Shown one piece after another: positions 43,363-53,157 of a DNA stretch of 64,000 bases. Position numbers and translations under genes: made by a program. Within the stretch, counting starts at the first letter, position 1; each line of letters opens with the position of its first letter. This DNA comes from Bacillota bacterium. Its GTDB lineage: Bacteria > Bacillota > Clostridia > Oscillospirales > Acutalibacteraceae. The notes beneath the pieces are model-generated. The model searched no databases, had not been told where the DNA came from, and saw only the letters and a program-made list of their open reading frames with translations. The stretch covers positions 21,691-85,690 of the forward strand of contig JAEWBE010000063.1 in assembly GCA_023391275.1 (NCBI GenBank). Direction: 5' to 3'.

Positions 43363-44235
43363 TTACCCGAATACTTCTTTACACAATTTACAGCCCGTGG
43401 GCGTAGCCGCACATCCGCCCTGTGCGGTTTCGCGCAGTTCAATCGGCAGGCTGCGCCCCACGCGGTAGAGAGCGGTTACCATTTCGTCAAATGGAATCGG
43501 ATTTGTTACCCCGCTTAATGCCATTTGTGCGCAAACCAGCGCGTTGGAGGCGCCAAGCGCATTGCGCGGCTGGCAGGGAGTTTCCACCAGTCCGGCAATC
43601 GGGTCGCATACCAGCCCAAGAATATTGCCGGTTGCGATGGCCGCCGCATGCAGGCATTGCTCCGGCGCGCCGCCCATCAGCTGAGTGACAGCGGAAGCTG
43701 CCATGGCGGAAGCAACGCCCACTTCGGCCTGACAGCCTCCTTCCGCACCCGCAACGGTGGCGTTGCGCATGAAAAGGTAGCCGACGGCGCCTGCGTTAAA
43801 AAGCGCGTCCACCATTTTCGCGTCAGGGAATCCGAATTCTTCCTGAACGGCGAGAAAGGTGCCCGGGATTACTCCGGAAGACCCCGCGGTTGGTGCGGCG
43901 ACAATCAGCCCCATGGAGGCGTTCACTTCCGGTACGCCAAGGGAATAGGCAACGGCTCGCGCCATCATTCCGCCGCAAACGGGTTTTTCCTGCTGACTGT
44001 GTGTATAAACGTGGAAGGCTTCTCCGCCAATCAAGCCGCCGACAGTAGTGACTTTTTCCGAAAGCGATTTTTTTACGGCATTTTTCATGATATCGAAGGA
44101 GTGCTCCATGCGCCGAATCGTTTCCTCCCGGCTTCCGCCGAGTACTTTTATTTCACGCAGAATCATCGCTTCAGATATGGTTGTACTGTTTTTCCGACAC
44201 AGTGAAATGAGTTCCGCTCCGCTGGAAAAGTTCAT
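43363..44235 (-). CDS. sdaAA: L-serine dehydratase, iron-sulfur dependent, alpha subunit
   Basis: A 290-residue catalytic subunit that converts L-serine to pyruvate and ammonia. Segments TAGSSGVIPG, GAEGGCQAEVG, GLVCDPIAGLVE and the C-terminal CAATPTGC supply the conserved cysteines for an oxygen-sensitive 4Fe-4S cluster. Such two-subunit enzymes are typical of anaerobic Firmicutes. GGAGG lies a few bases before ATG 44235. It is downstream of the beta subunit gene, separated by about 30 bases, in one minus-strand operon. Confidence 0.95.
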   Translation of the reverse strand: MNFSSGAELISLCRKNSTTISEAMILREIKVLGGSREETIRRMEHSFDIMKNAVKKSLSEKVTTVGGLIGGEAFHVYTHSQQEKPVCGGMMARAVAYSLGVPEVNASMGLIVAAPTAGSSGVIPGTFLAVQEEFGFPDAKMVDALFNAGAVGYLFMRNATVAGAEGGCQAEVGVASAMAASAVTQLMGGAPEQCLHAAAIATGNILGLVCDPIAGLVETPCQPRNALGASNALVCAQMALSGVTNPIPFDEMVTALYRVGRSLPIELRETAQGGCAATPTGCKLCKEVFG

Positions 44236-44266
44236 TTTAACCTCCGTTCCGCCCGGGTGGCGGGTG

Positions 44267-44935
44267 CTATATTTTAATCACCATTGCACTGGAAATTTCA
44301 GGCCGCTGTTCAATCTTTTTCAGCAGCTCCGGCGGGATGTCGTTATCCGTTTCAATGATTGTATATGCGGTTTCTCCCTTGCTTTCACGGTAAAGGCGCA
44401 TAAAAGCGATATTGATCTGATATTCGCTCAGACAGCTTGTAATATAGGCTACCACGCCGAATGTGTCCCGCTGCCGGATTAACAGGGTGGTATAGTCACC
44501 GGTAAGATCAACGTTAATATTATCAATTTTTTCAATCCGGCAGTCTCCGCCGCCAGTGGAAACGCCGCGGACGGAAACGGTGGTGCCGTCTTCCGATGTT
44601 ATGAAAATATCGGCCGTGTTGGGGTGAACATCCTTGTTTGTCTCGTTCAGTTCAAAAGAATAGTCCAGACCGGCTTCATCGGCGTAGCGGAAAGAATCTC
44701 TGATTCGTGCGTCCTCCGTACTGAAGCCCAAAATTCCACCGAGCAGGGCACGGTCGGTGCCATGCCCCTTGTATGTTTTTGCAAAGGAGCCGTACAGTAT
44801 GAAGCGCACTTTAACAATCCTGCCGCTTGCCAGTTTGCCCGCCAGAAGGGCGATTTTCAGGGCACCCGCGGTATGTGAACTGGAAGGCCCGATCATGTTC
44901 GGCCCGATTACGTCAAATACACTGATGTCTTTCAT
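44267..44935 (-). CDS. sdaAB: L-serine dehydratase, iron-sulfur dependent, beta subunit
   Basis: A 222-residue regulatory subunit. The opening VFDVIGPNMIGPSSSHTAGA is the family hallmark, and the last 75 residues form an ACT domain. ATG at 44935 is chosen because a longer frame starting at 44983 lies on the -10 box and is too early; this leaves a leader of about 33 bases. It forms a complex with the alpha subunit encoded next. The ACT domain probably binds serine. Confidence 0.94.
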   Translation of the reverse strand: MKDISVFDVIGPNMIGPSSSHTAGALKIALLAGKLASGRIVKVRFILYGSFAKTYKGHGTDRALLGGILGFSTEDARIRDSFRYADEAGLDYSFELNETNKDVHPNTADIFITSEDGTTVSVRGVSTGGGDCRIEKIDNINVDLTGDYTTLLIRQRDTFGVVAYITSCLSEYQINIAFMRLYRESKGETAYTIIETDNDIPPELLKKIEQRPEISSAMVIKI

Positions 44936-44974
44936 AAAGGCGATATTTCTCCCATAATTTTCAAATTTTATTCT

Positions 44975-45003
44975 ATTATACACTCTATTATGTCACAGAT
45001 CAA
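44975..45003 (-). promoter_or_regulatory. Promoter of the serine dehydratase operon
   Basis: On the minus strand TTGATC (45003-44998), 17-base spacer, TATAAT (44980-44975). Confidence 0.75.
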
Positions 45004-45266
45004 TTTCACCATGCAGATAATGTAAAATTCATCCGAATTAGAAGCGCAAAGTTTTTGTCAGGTTGAAACGTGGGCGAAAACCGAAGGGTTTACAGCGGAA
45101 TTCTGTGATTTAATTTCTTTATAGTCACAAAAATCGACAGAGCTGCGGTGCTATACTATGAGTAAGAAGGCTGCTTTGTTGCCGAGATAAAAGGACCATT
45201 TTTGTAACAAGATATCCAAAAAACAGAACTATCACAAACAAATATTACAAATATATCACAAAATAC
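45004..45266. other. Divergent intergenic region between sdaAB and glgB
   Basis: About 260 bases with no gene. The right half is A-rich and holds two copies of ATCACAAA spaced about 25 bases apart, just upstream of the glgB -35. They might be regulator sites but are short. Confidence 0.4.
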
Positions 45267-45294
45267 TTGATATTTTATTAATTTGTGCTATGAT
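45267..45294 (+). promoter_or_regulatory. Promoter of the glycogen operon
   Basis: TTGATA (45267-45272), 16-base spacer, TATGAT (45289-45294). Confidence 0.65.
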
Positions 45295-45343
45295 AGGCAT
45301 AAGTAATTCGGAGGAAGACAAATCCAAAAGGGAGTTGTTTAGA

Positions 45344-47338
45344 ATGCAAAAATCAGGTGCGTCGGAAAACGAAAATCTGCCGCTCTATTTATTTCATCAG
45401 GGGACGAATGTAAAGGCATACGAATTCATGGGTGTACATAAAACCGTCGTTGATGAAAAGGAGTGCATGGTTTGCCGCGTGTGGGCGCCGAATGCGAAAT
45501 CGGTCTCTGTTGTGGGTGATTTTAACCATTGGCAGCCGAAAGAAAACCCAATGGAGAAAATCAGCAGCGGCGTCTGGGAATGCTTCCTGCCCTTTGTCAT
45601 GCAGCAGTATCAGACCTACAAATTCAGTGTGGAAGGTGCCGACGGCCGGCAGACATTTAAAAGCGACCCCTATGCCTTTCACTTCGAAACACGCCCGGGC
45701 AGCGCCTCCAAATATTATGATATCGACGGCTATAACTGGGATGATTCCGCGTGGCAGAGGCATAAAATTGCGAAAAAACACTACAGCCAGCCGGTTAATA
45801 TTTATGAAATGCATATGGGTTCCTGGCGCAGGTATGAGGACGGGAATGTTTTTTCCTACGATATGCTTGCCGACGAACTGGTGCCTTATGTGAAGGAGAT
45901 GGGCTACACCCACATCGAGCTGATGCCGCTCACCGAGTACCCCTATGACGGTTCCTGGGGATATCAGGTAACCGGCTATTTCGCTCCGACTTCCCGCTAC
46001 GGTGAACCGAAGGACTTTATGAGTTTTGTCGAAAAATGCCATCAGGCGGGGATTGGCGTAATTATGGACTGGGTTCCCGCACACTTTCCGAAGGATGAAG
46101 CCGGCCTTGCCCGATTCGACGGCACGCCGTGCTACGAATACGCCGACCCGCGCAAGGGGGAGCACAGGGAATGGGGAACTCTCGTATTTGACTACGGGCG
46201 CAGCGAGGTAATCAGCTTCCTGATTTCAAGCGCTGTGTTCTGGCTGGAAAAGTACCACATCGACGGGATTCGCGCCGATGCGGTTGCGTCCATGCTGTAC
46301 CTGGATTACAGCCGTAAGGATGGGGAGTGGATTCCCAATAAGAACGGCGGCAAGGAAAATCTGGAGGCAGTTGCCTTTTTGCAGAAGCTGAACGAGTCTG
46401 TTTTTGCACTGTTTCCGGAGGTAATGATGATTGCCGAGGAATCGACCTCGTGGCCAATGGTGTCAAAGCCGACCTATTGCGGCGGGCTTGGCTTCAATTA
46501 CAAGTGGAACATGGGCTGGATGAATGATATGCTTCATTACATGTCGCTCGACCCGGTTTACCGTAAATTTAATCATGACAATCTTACTTTCTCCTTTGTC
46601 TACGCATTCTCCGAAAATTTCATCCTGCCGATTTCCCATGACGAGGTAGTGTACGGCAAAGGATCGCTGATCAATAAAATGCCGGGCGAAAACGGGCAGA
46701 AGTTTGCCGGAGTCCGCGCTTTTATGTGCTACATGATGGCGCACCCGGGTAAAAAGCTTATTTTTATGGGCACCGAGTTCGGACAGGTCATTGAATGGAA
46801 CTATGAAAAGGGACTTGACTGGCAGCTCCTTGCTTATCCCCAGCATAAAAGAATGCAAAAATTCTTTAAAGATCTGAATCATTTTTATCTCGATACGGCC
46901 GCCCTGTGGGAAGTGGACTTTTCGTGGGAAGGCTTTGCGTGGATTTCCAACGACGACTACACCCAGAGTGTGATTGCCTTCCGCAGAATTGACAAATCCG
47001 GCAATGAAGTGATCGCGGTGTGCAATTTTCTTCCGGAGCAGCGCGAAAATTATTGCATCGGCGTACCGGCAGCTGGTACTTACGCGGAAATTTTTTCGTC
47101 TGACAGCGCGGAGTACGGCGGCAGCGGCATCACCAATGGAAATACTGTTAACACAATCGGTAACCCCATGCACGGCTACGAACAGTCGGTCAGCCTCACT
47201 TTGCCGCCTTTATCCGTGATTTTTTTGAAATGCAGGCGCCATAAAGCGAGAAAAACTGTCCCGGTATTGGAGTCGGAAGGGAAAACAGCGCATAAAAGCG
47301 CCAATAAAAATAAAAGTATCAAACAGGGAGGGAATTAG
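45344..47338 (+). CDS. glgB: 1,4-alpha-glucan branching enzyme
   Basis: A 664-residue GH13 enzyme that makes alpha-1,6 branches in glycogen. An N-terminal CBM48-type domain (with [18 protein letters not shown]) leads into the catalytic barrel. The nucleophile is Asp312 in [12 protein letters not shown], the acid/base is Glu365 in MMIAEEST, and the third residue lies in ISHDEVV. ATG at 45344 follows AAAAGGGAG; an earlier in-frame ATG at 45290 lies in the promoter -10 box. The C-terminus has a basic Lys/Asn-rich tail of about 35 residues not needed for the fold. First gene of glgBCDA. Confidence 0.95.
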   Translation: MQKSGASENENLPLYLFHQGTNVKAYEFMGVHKTVVDEKECMVCRVWAPNAKSVSVVGDFNHWQPKENPMEKISSGVWECFLPFVMQQYQTYKFSVEGADGRQTFKSDPYAFHFETRPGSASKYYDIDGYNWDDSAWQRHKIAKKHYSQPVNIYEMHMGSWRRYEDGNVFSYDMLADELVPYVKEMGYTHIELMPLTEYPYDGSWGYQVTGYFAPTSRYGEPKDFMSFVEKCHQAGIGVIMDWVPAHFPKDEAGLARFDGTPCYEYADPRKGEHREWGTLVFDYGRSEVISFLISSAVFWLEKYHIDGIRADAVASMLYLDYSRKDGEWIPNKNGGKENLEAVAFLQKLNESVFALFPEVMMIAEESTSWPMVSKPTYCGGLGFNYKWNMGWMNDMLHYMSLDPVYRKFNHDNLTFSFVYAFSENFILPISHDEVVYGKGSLINKMPGENGQKFAGVRAFMCYMMAHPGKKLIFMGTEFGQVIEWNYEKGLDWQLLAYPQHKRMQKFFKDLNHFYLDTAALWEVDFSWEGFAWISNDDYTQSVIAFRRIDKSGNEVIAVCNFLPEQRENYCIGVPAAGTYAEIFSSDSAEYGGSGITNGNTVNTIGNPMHGYEQSVSLTLPPLSVIFLKCRRHKARKTVPVLESEGKTAHKSANKNKSIKQGGN

Positions 47339-47339
47339 A

Positions 47340-48563
47340 ATGTTGCCAAAGCAAGAGGTAGTTGCCATGCTGCTTGCGGGCGGCCAAGGCAGCCGGCTGG
47401 GAGTGTTAACGAAAAATCTGGCAAAACCGGCGGTACCGTACGGAGGAAAATATCGTATCATTGATTTTCCGCTCTCCAACTGTGTGAATTCCGGCATTGA
47501 AACTGTCGGGGTGCTCACACAGTATCAGCCGCTGGTACTGAACGAATACATCGGCAGCGGCCAGCCATGGGATTTGGACAGCATGAACGCGGGTGTGCGC
47601 GTGCTGCCCCCGTACCAGCGCAACCGTAAGTCCGACTGGTATAAAGGTACGGCAAACGCCATTTATCAAAATATTCAATACATTGACCGGTACAATCCCG
47701 AATATGTGATTGTCCTTTCAGGCGATCACATTTATAAGATGGATTATTCAAAAATGATCGCTTTCCATAAAGAGAAAGAGGCTGACTGCACGATTGCGGT
47801 TATTGAAGTTCCAATGGAGGAGGCTTCTCGGTTCGGAATTCTGAATACAAAGGAAGACGGCACCATCTACCAGTTTGATGAGAAACCTAAAATTCCGAAA
47901 AGCAATCAGGCTTCCATGGGGATTTATGTTTTTACATGGAGCAAGCTTCGCAAATATCTGGAATCGGATGAAGCCAACTCGAAGTCTTCCAATGATTTCG
48001 GAAAGGATGTTCTGCCTGCCATGCTCAATGCGGGGGAGCGTATGATGGCTTACCGATTCGAGGGATATTGGAAGGATGTTGGAACCGTCGACAGCCTGTG
48101 GGAGTCCAATATGGATTTGCTCAATCCCAATATTGAACTTGATCTGAGCGAGGAGAGCTGGAAAATTTATTCCCGCAATCCCGTCATGCCGCCCCACTAC
48201 ATTGCCAAGGGCGCGAAGGTACAGAATTCGCTGGTGGCGGAGGGCTGCAACGTTTACGGTGAAATTGATTTTGCTGTGCTGTTTGCCGGCGTTTATATTG
48301 CCCCGGGCGCGGTGGTGAAAGATTCCATTATTATGCCCGGTTCCAGAATTGAAGAGAATGCGATTGTTCAGTATGCCATCGTATCCGAAGATGCGGTAAT
48401 CGGAAAAGGTGCTGTGGTCGGTGCGCGTCCGGAGGAAATTGAGAATAAAGACGAATGGGGGATCGCCGTGGTCGGCGACGGATGCGTGATCGCCCCCGGC
48501 GCAACGGTACCCCCGAAAGCGATGATTGATGCGGAAAAACTTGCAGAGGAGGTGTCGAAATAA
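47340..48563 (+). CDS. glgC: Glucose-1-phosphate adenylyltransferase
   Basis: A 407-residue enzyme that makes ADP-glucose from glucose 1-phosphate and ATP. The nucleotide motif is [14 protein letters not shown], followed by [28 protein letters not shown] and [10 protein letters not shown], all standard for active GlgC. The C-terminal part has left-handed beta-helix repeats. It starts one base after the glgB stop with GGGAGG upstream, and its stop overlaps the glgD start by one base. Confidence 0.95.
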   Translation: MLPKQEVVAMLLAGGQGSRLGVLTKNLAKPAVPYGGKYRIIDFPLSNCVNSGIETVGVLTQYQPLVLNEYIGSGQPWDLDSMNAGVRVLPPYQRNRKSDWYKGTANAIYQNIQYIDRYNPEYVIVLSGDHIYKMDYSKMIAFHKEKEADCTIAVIEVPMEEASRFGILNTKEDGTIYQFDEKPKIPKSNQASMGIYVFTWSKLRKYLESDEANSKSSNDFGKDVLPAMLNAGERMMAYRFEGYWKDVGTVDSLWESNMDLLNPNIELDLSEESWKIYSRNPVMPPHYIAKGAKVQNSLVAEGCNVYGEIDFAVLFAGVYIAPGAVVKDSIIMPGSRIEENAIVQYAIVSEDAVIGKGAVVGARPEEIENKDEWGIAVVGDGCVIAPGATVPPKAMIDAEKLAEEVSK

Positions 48564-49678
48564 TGCGCGGAAATAATGTAATGGGCTTGATTTTCTCCAA
48601 TGTACATGATGAAAAAATTCGCGAGCTGACGGAAAAACGTACAATGGGCTCCGTCCCGTTCGGCGGAAGGTACCGCCTGATCGACTTTCCTATTTCCAAT
48701 ATGGTGAATTCCGGCATCAACAAAGTCGGCGTTCTTACCAAGAGCAACTATCAGTCGCTGATGGACCACCTCGGCTCCGGCAAGGCGTGGGACCTCTCCC
48801 GCAAGCGCGAGGGCTTGTTTATGCTGCCCCCGTTCGGCAGCCTCAGTTCCGTTTCCAACAGCCGGATTGAATCGCTGGCTTCGATTAATGCCTTCCTTTC
48901 CAACTCGCGGGAGGAGTTTGTTCTGCTGAGCGACAGTGACACAATCTGCAACATTGATTATACCGATGTGGTTTCCTTCCATGTGAAGCATAACGCGGAT
49001 ATCACTGTTATTTACCGTTTTGGGAAAATACCGGAAAAGTTCTGCGACCCTACCGTCTATACGATTGACCCGGACGGGCGTGTGCGGGATTTGCTTGTTA
49101 ACCCCAAAGCCGACGGGGAATGTAACTTTGGCATGGGCATGCTGCTGATCAAGCGGGAACTGCTCATTAAAATGGTGACGGACTGTGTGAGCCGTAATCT
49201 TTACAATTTCAAGCGGGATTTTCTTCAAAGAAATGTTAAGAATTATGGGGTTTATGCGTACGAATTCAAGGGTTACGCACAGACCATCTGCTCGATGAAT
49301 TCGTATTTCGACGCGAACATGTCGCTGATGCTGCCAACGGTTCGCGCGCAGCTTTTTAACCGGAACAGGCCGGTTTTTACAAAGGTGCGCGACGATATGC
49401 CGGCGCGCTACGGGCTGGGTTCCAGCGTTACGAATTCCCTGATAGCGGACGGCTGTGTGATTGAAGGCACAGTCGAAAATTGCGTGCTGTTCCGTGGGGT
49501 TCATGTGGGCAAGGGAACCAAAATTGAAAACTGTGTTATTATGCAGGACAGTTCCATCGGGCCGAACTGCAAGCTAAATTATGTCGTCATGGACAAGGAT
49601 GTTGCAATCCGCAACGACCGTTCCCTTCTGGGCTTCCAGTCTTATCCTGTGTTTATCAGCAAGGGCAGCGTTGTTTAA
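48563..49678 (+). CDS. glgD: GlgD, non-catalytic or regulatory homolog of GlgC
   Basis: A 371-residue GlgC paralog. It keeps SVPFGGRYRLIDFPISNMVNSGI and the beta-helix C-terminus, but the N-terminal nucleotide-binding GGxGxRL loop is missing: the protein begins [19 protein letters not shown]. That is the usual state of GlgD in Bacillus and clostridia, where GlgC and GlgD form a heterotetramer with improved kinetics. Start and glgC stop overlap (TAATG). Confidence 0.93.
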   Translation: MRGNNVMGLIFSNVHDEKIRELTEKRTMGSVPFGGRYRLIDFPISNMVNSGINKVGVLTKSNYQSLMDHLGSGKAWDLSRKREGLFMLPPFGSLSSVSNSRIESLASINAFLSNSREEFVLLSDSDTICNIDYTDVVSFHVKHNADITVIYRFGKIPEKFCDPTVYTIDPDGRVRDLLVNPKADGECNFGMGMLLIKRELLIKMVTDCVSRNLYNFKRDFLQRNVKNYGVYAYEFKGYAQTICSMNSYFDANMSLMLPTVRAQLFNRNRPVFTKVRDDMPARYGLGSSVTNSLIADGCVIEGTVENCVLFRGVHVGKGTKIENCVIMQDSSIGPNCKLNYVVMDKDVAIRNDRSLLGFQSYPVFISKGSVV

Positions 49679-49757
49679 AAAGCGGTTTGGCAATCCGGGT
49701 ACTTTAATTTCACGGTATTTCCTTAAAAACCTGTATTTCAGCTAAGGGGGTTTAAAA

Positions 49758-51188
49758 ATGAAAGTATTATACTGCACAAGTGAGGCAAAGCCGTTTGCCG
49801 CCACCGGGGGGCTGGCGGAGGTCGCCGGCTCGCTGCCGCAGGCGCTTCGGCTCAGGCTGATCGGCTGCCGCGTGGTGATGCCGCTTTATGAAGATATTCC
49901 GCAGGATCTGCGTGACAACATGAAGTTTATTACCAGTCTTTCCGTTCCGGTGGCATGGCGCCGCCAATACTGCGGCGTGTTTGAAGCAAGAGCCGGCGGT
50001 GTGATTTATTACCTGATCGACAACCAATATTATTTTAAGCGTCACGGGCTGTACGGTCATTATGACGACGCCGAGCGTTTTGCGTTTTTATCCCGTGCGG
50101 CGATCGAAATGCTGCCCTATATTGATTTTCATCCGGATGTAATTCATTGCAACGACTGGCAGACGGCGCTGATTCCGGTTTATTTGAGCATCTTTTATGC
50201 CAGCAATGATTGGTATAAGGGAATAAAAACCGTTCTGACCATTCATAATATTCAGTATCAGGGGAAATACGGAAAAGAGCTTGTGGAGGATGTGCTGGGC
50301 ATTCCGCAGTCCGAAACCGCAGTTCTGGAATATGACGATTGTGTTAATTTGCTGAAAGGCGGAATTGAGGCGGCCAACCGTGTCACAACGGTCAGCCCCA
50401 CTTACGCGCAGGAGATTCTTGACCCGTGGTTTTCCCATGATCTGGACGGTATCCTGAAAGAACGCCAGTGGAAGCTTTCCGGCATTCTGAATGGAATTGA
50501 CACCGTCGATTACGACCCCGAAACAGACAAAGACCTGTTCGCAAATTATTCTTCGGACGCGCCCGGGGACAAGGCGAAGAATAAGCTTGGTTTGCAGGAA
50601 AGGCTGAATCTGGATCAGGGGGAGGATGTGCCGCTGATCGGCATGGTAACAAGAATGGTATCGCATAAGGGGCTTGATTTGGTAAAGGAAGCACTGGATC
50701 AGCTGATGAGCGAAACCGATGCACAGTTTGTCATCCTCGGTTCCGGCGACTGGGAGTATGAAACCTTTTTCAAAGAGATGCAGAGTAAATATCCGGGCAG
50801 ACTTTGCGCGTGCTACGGTTTTTTGCCTGAACTCTCGCGTAAAATTTATGCTGCATCGGATATTTTCCTGATGCCAAGCAAGAGCGAGCCCTGCGGGCTT
50901 TCTCAGATGATTGCCCTGCGCTACGGCGCGATTCCGGTTGTCCGTGAAACAGGCGGCCTTAAGGACTCCATTCAGGACAGCGGTGACGGGGCAGGCAACG
51001 GATTCACTTTCCAAACTTACAACAGCGGTGATATGCTCCACGCGGTTCAGCGTGCGCTGGAGGGGTATCGGAACAGAGAAGGGTGGAATATTTTGGTGGA
51101 ACGGGCAATGAAATGCGATTTTAGCTGGGGACGTTCTGCAAATGAATATATCCGCCTGTACCGTGAACTGATTAAGAGCGAGCCATAA
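49758..51188 (+). CDS. glgA: Glycogen synthase
   Basis: A 476-residue GT5 glycosyltransferase that extends alpha-1,4-glucan from ADP-glucose. The N-terminus MKVLYCTSEAKPFAATGGLAEV holds the KxGGL-like substrate loop as ATGGLAEV. Further motifs are HCNDWQTALIP, TIHNIQYQGKYG and the C-terminal PSKSEPCGLSQM with the retaining-enzyme Glu. An AAGGGGG ribosome site precedes ATG. It is last in the glg operon; the gap of about 80 bases from glgD holds no obvious structure. No glycogen phosphorylase gene is in the window. Confidence 0.95.
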   Translation: MKVLYCTSEAKPFAATGGLAEVAGSLPQALRLRLIGCRVVMPLYEDIPQDLRDNMKFITSLSVPVAWRRQYCGVFEARAGGVIYYLIDNQYYFKRHGLYGHYDDAERFAFLSRAAIEMLPYIDFHPDVIHCNDWQTALIPVYLSIFYASNDWYKGIKTVLTIHNIQYQGKYGKELVEDVLGIPQSETAVLEYDDCVNLLKGGIEAANRVTTVSPTYAQEILDPWFSHDLDGILKERQWKLSGILNGIDTVDYDPETDKDLFANYSSDAPGDKAKNKLGLQERLNLDQGEDVPLIGMVTRMVSHKGLDLVKEALDQLMSETDAQFVILGSGDWEYETFFKEMQSKYPGRLCACYGFLPELSRKIYAASDIFLMPSKSEPCGLSQMIALRYGAIPVVRETGGLKDSIQDSGDGAGNGFTFQTYNSGDMLHAVQRALEGYRNREGWNILVERAMKCDFSWGRSANEYIRLYRELIKSEP

Positions 51189-51239
51189 CAGCATAAGCCG
51201 CACGGGTCATTGCAAAGCAGCCTGATTCCATTCTTTATG

Positions 51240-51273
51240 CGCCTGCCGCTTTTGCGGCAGGCGGCTGATTTTA
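51240..51273 (+). terminator. Terminator of the glycogen operon
   Basis: Perfect 10-bp stem CGCCTGCCGC/GCGGCAGGCG with a TTTT loop, followed by GCTGATTTTA. The weak T-run may allow read-through to the next gene, which begins 12 bases later. Confidence 0.72.
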
Positions 51274-51285
51274 TGAGGGAAACCT

Positions 51286-52575
51286 ATGAATGAGAAGAAA
51301 CAGCATCCTTTACTTCGCAAGTTTTTCCTTGTTATAGCGGGGATCCTTTTTGTTGTCGCGGCAATCTACGGCGTTTACAAAATTGCAGACGCCGTGCTTG
51401 ACCATACTCTTTTTCCGCCGCAGAGCTTCTCCGAAAGTCTCTCCTCCAACTCCGGCGCAGTCAGTGCGCCGGTGAGCAGTACGGCCGGCTCGTCCCCTTC
51501 CTCCTTGATTCCCGTCAGTTCTGCGCCGGGCCCAAGCCAGCCTGCGGCTGTAACAGGCCTTTTCAGTGGTTTTAACTCTGCGGCGCAGGCAAAACTGAAA
51601 ACCATGACCTTGAAGGAAAAGGTGGGGCAGGTGTTTATTTTCCGCTGCCCTGATTCCGGCGCGGTCAAAACGGCGGAGGATTATCAGCCGGGCGGTTACT
51701 GCCTTATGGCTTCGAATTTTAAAGATAAGACCAAGACGCAGGTGCAAAGTATGCTCAAATCCTACCAGAATGCGAGCAGAACGCATATGATCCTTTGCTG
51801 TGATGAGGAAGGCGGAACCGTCGTGCGCATCAGCAAATATCCCGCGCTTTCCAAGACGGCTTTTCGTTCCCCTCAGGATGTGTTTCGCCGCTCCGGAATG
51901 GACGGAATTTATAGCGATACTGTAAAAAAAGCGCAGCTGCTTAAAACGCTTGGATTGAATCTGAACCTTGCTCCGGTCTGCGATGTATCCATCAACCCGT
52001 CCGATTTTATTTATCCCCGCGCATTCGGGAAAAATGCCGCACAGACGGCGGCTTATGTCAAAACCTCGGTCAACGCATACAGCAGCCAGGGCCTTTCCTG
52101 TGCGCTGAAGCATTTTCCGGGTTACGGCAATAATGTGGACACTCACACCGGGATTGCGTACGATAAGCGCAGCTACAGCACTTTTGAAGCTTCGGATTTT
52201 GTTCCCTTCACTGCGGGAATTAAGGCGGGCGCGCAATGCGTTCTGGTTTCGCATAACATTGTAGACTGCATGGATGCGGACTATCCCGCCTCGCTCTCCT
52301 TAAAGGTGCACAATATCCTGCGACAAAAGCTGGGCTTTACGGGGGTCATTATGACGGATGATCTGATTATGGATGCGATCCGCGATTTCACGGGCGGGAA
52401 AAATCCCTGTGTCACAGCGTTTAACGCCGGGAATGATATTCTCCTGTCCTCCAATATTGCAGAGGACTTTAATACGCTTTACGCCGCCGTACAGAACGGA
52501 AGTGTCAGCGAGGCTCGTCTGAATGAAAGTGTTCTGCGGATTCTGGTGTGGAAGTATAAAATGGGAATTATTTGA
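51286..52575 (+). CDS. Glycoside hydrolase family 3 (NagZ-like), membrane anchored
   Basis: A 429-residue protein with an N-terminal membrane anchor (about residues 13-35), a Ser/Pro/Ala-rich linker (about 45-88) and a GH3 catalytic domain. ALKHFPGYGNNVDTHTGI is the NagZ-type motif in which an Asp-His pair serves as acid/base, and the nucleophile is Asp358 in VIMTDDLIMDAI. It likely releases N-acetylglucosamine from peptidoglycan fragments outside the cell, as in the Bacillus NagZ. The usual DSH reads DTH, and GHG reads GYG, so substrate range may differ. It follows the glycogen terminator closely but is not functionally related. Confidence 0.86.
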   Translation: MNEKKQHPLLRKFFLVIAGILFVVAAIYGVYKIADAVLDHTLFPPQSFSESLSSNSGAVSAPVSSTAGSSPSSLIPVSSAPGPSQPAAVTGLFSGFNSAAQAKLKTMTLKEKVGQVFIFRCPDSGAVKTAEDYQPGGYCLMASNFKDKTKTQVQSMLKSYQNASRTHMILCCDEEGGTVVRISKYPALSKTAFRSPQDVFRRSGMDGIYSDTVKKAQLLKTLGLNLNLAPVCDVSINPSDFIYPRAFGKNAAQTAAYVKTSVNAYSSQGLSCALKHFPGYGNNVDTHTGIAYDKRSYSTFEASDFVPFTAGIKAGAQCVLVSHNIVDCMDADYPASLSLKVHNILRQKLGFTGVIMTDDLIMDAIRDFTGGKNPCVTAFNAGNDILLSSNIAEDFNTLYAAVQNGSVSEARLNESVLRILVWKYKMGII

Positions 52576-52684
52576 TAGAATGATGAGTGAAAACAGGAAG
52601 TCACAAATCATCTTTACAAGCCAAAGCTTTAAAGCAAAGAATAAAAGCGGGAGTTACGGAATAAAGGAAGAAAGCAGGGATAAT

Positions 52685-53098
52685 ATGTATTTAGACTTGA
52701 CTGAGGAAGAGAAAGCTATGCTGGTTGAAATCAGGAACACGAAGCGCTTCCCGATTGTGCGGCTGGAACTGCACAGCTCGGAGCAAAAGGAACTGGTCAA
52801 CACCGCGCTGAACTATGTGCGCATCAACGACCCCGACGATTCCATGGAAGTGGTGAAAGCGCGCGGGAAGGTTCTGCAAACCCTGATGGAGCGGGGGTTC
52901 GTTTTTATTGATTATACTGTGCACGTTTGGGTTTCGGGCGATTATGACGTTTATTACAAAAGCAAAATTTATGAGCTCCTTTGTCACACCGTAATGGAGA
53001 GCGCAAAGCGGCCTGGAACTGTTTTTAATCTGCCGTACATGAAAAAAGGCTACGCGAGTCTGACCCATAAGGGGGAAAAGGCTGCCGCGGTGCTGTAA
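52685..53098 (+). CDS. Small protein of unknown function
   Basis: I do not recognise this 137-residue soluble protein. It opens MYLDLTEEEKAMLVEIRNT, alternates helices and strands (VHVWVSGDYDVYYK), and has no signal, membrane or cysteine motif. ATG at 52685 is chosen because GCAGGGA and GGAAG lie upstream; an alternative start at ATG 52580 would add 35 residues with a weaker site. It is about 110 bases downstream of the GH3 gene and may be read with it. A strong terminator follows at once. Confidence 0.6.
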   Translation: MYLDLTEEEKAMLVEIRNTKRFPIVRLELHSSEQKELVNTALNYVRINDPDDSMEVVKARGKVLQTLMERGFVFIDYTVHVWVSGDYDVYYKSKIYELLCHTVMESAKRPGTVFNLPYMKKGYASLTHKGEKAAAVL

Positions 53099-53100
53099 TA

Positions 53101-53138
53101 AAAAGCAAAGACCCGCCAATTGGCGGGTCTTTGCTTTT
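53101..53138. terminator. Strong bidirectional terminator
   Basis: Perfect 17-bp stem (53101-53117 with 53122-53138) with an AATT loop and A/T-rich ends, between the converging 52685 and 53158 genes. Confidence 0.95.
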
Positions 53139-53157
53139 TATCCGTTCTATGCTATAA

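Noticed and set aside
48368..49504. Minus-strand open frame of 378 codons opposite glgC/glgD
   Set aside because: Antisense shadow of two conserved glycogen genes; it has no start context and no recognisable domains.
50088..51203. Minus-strand open frame of 371 codons opposite glgA
   Set aside because: Antisense shadow of glycogen synthase; long only because of codon bias on the coding strand.
51310..52254. Minus-strand open frame of 314 codons opposite the GH3 gene
   Set aside because: Antisense shadow; Arg/His-rich translation without a ribosome site.
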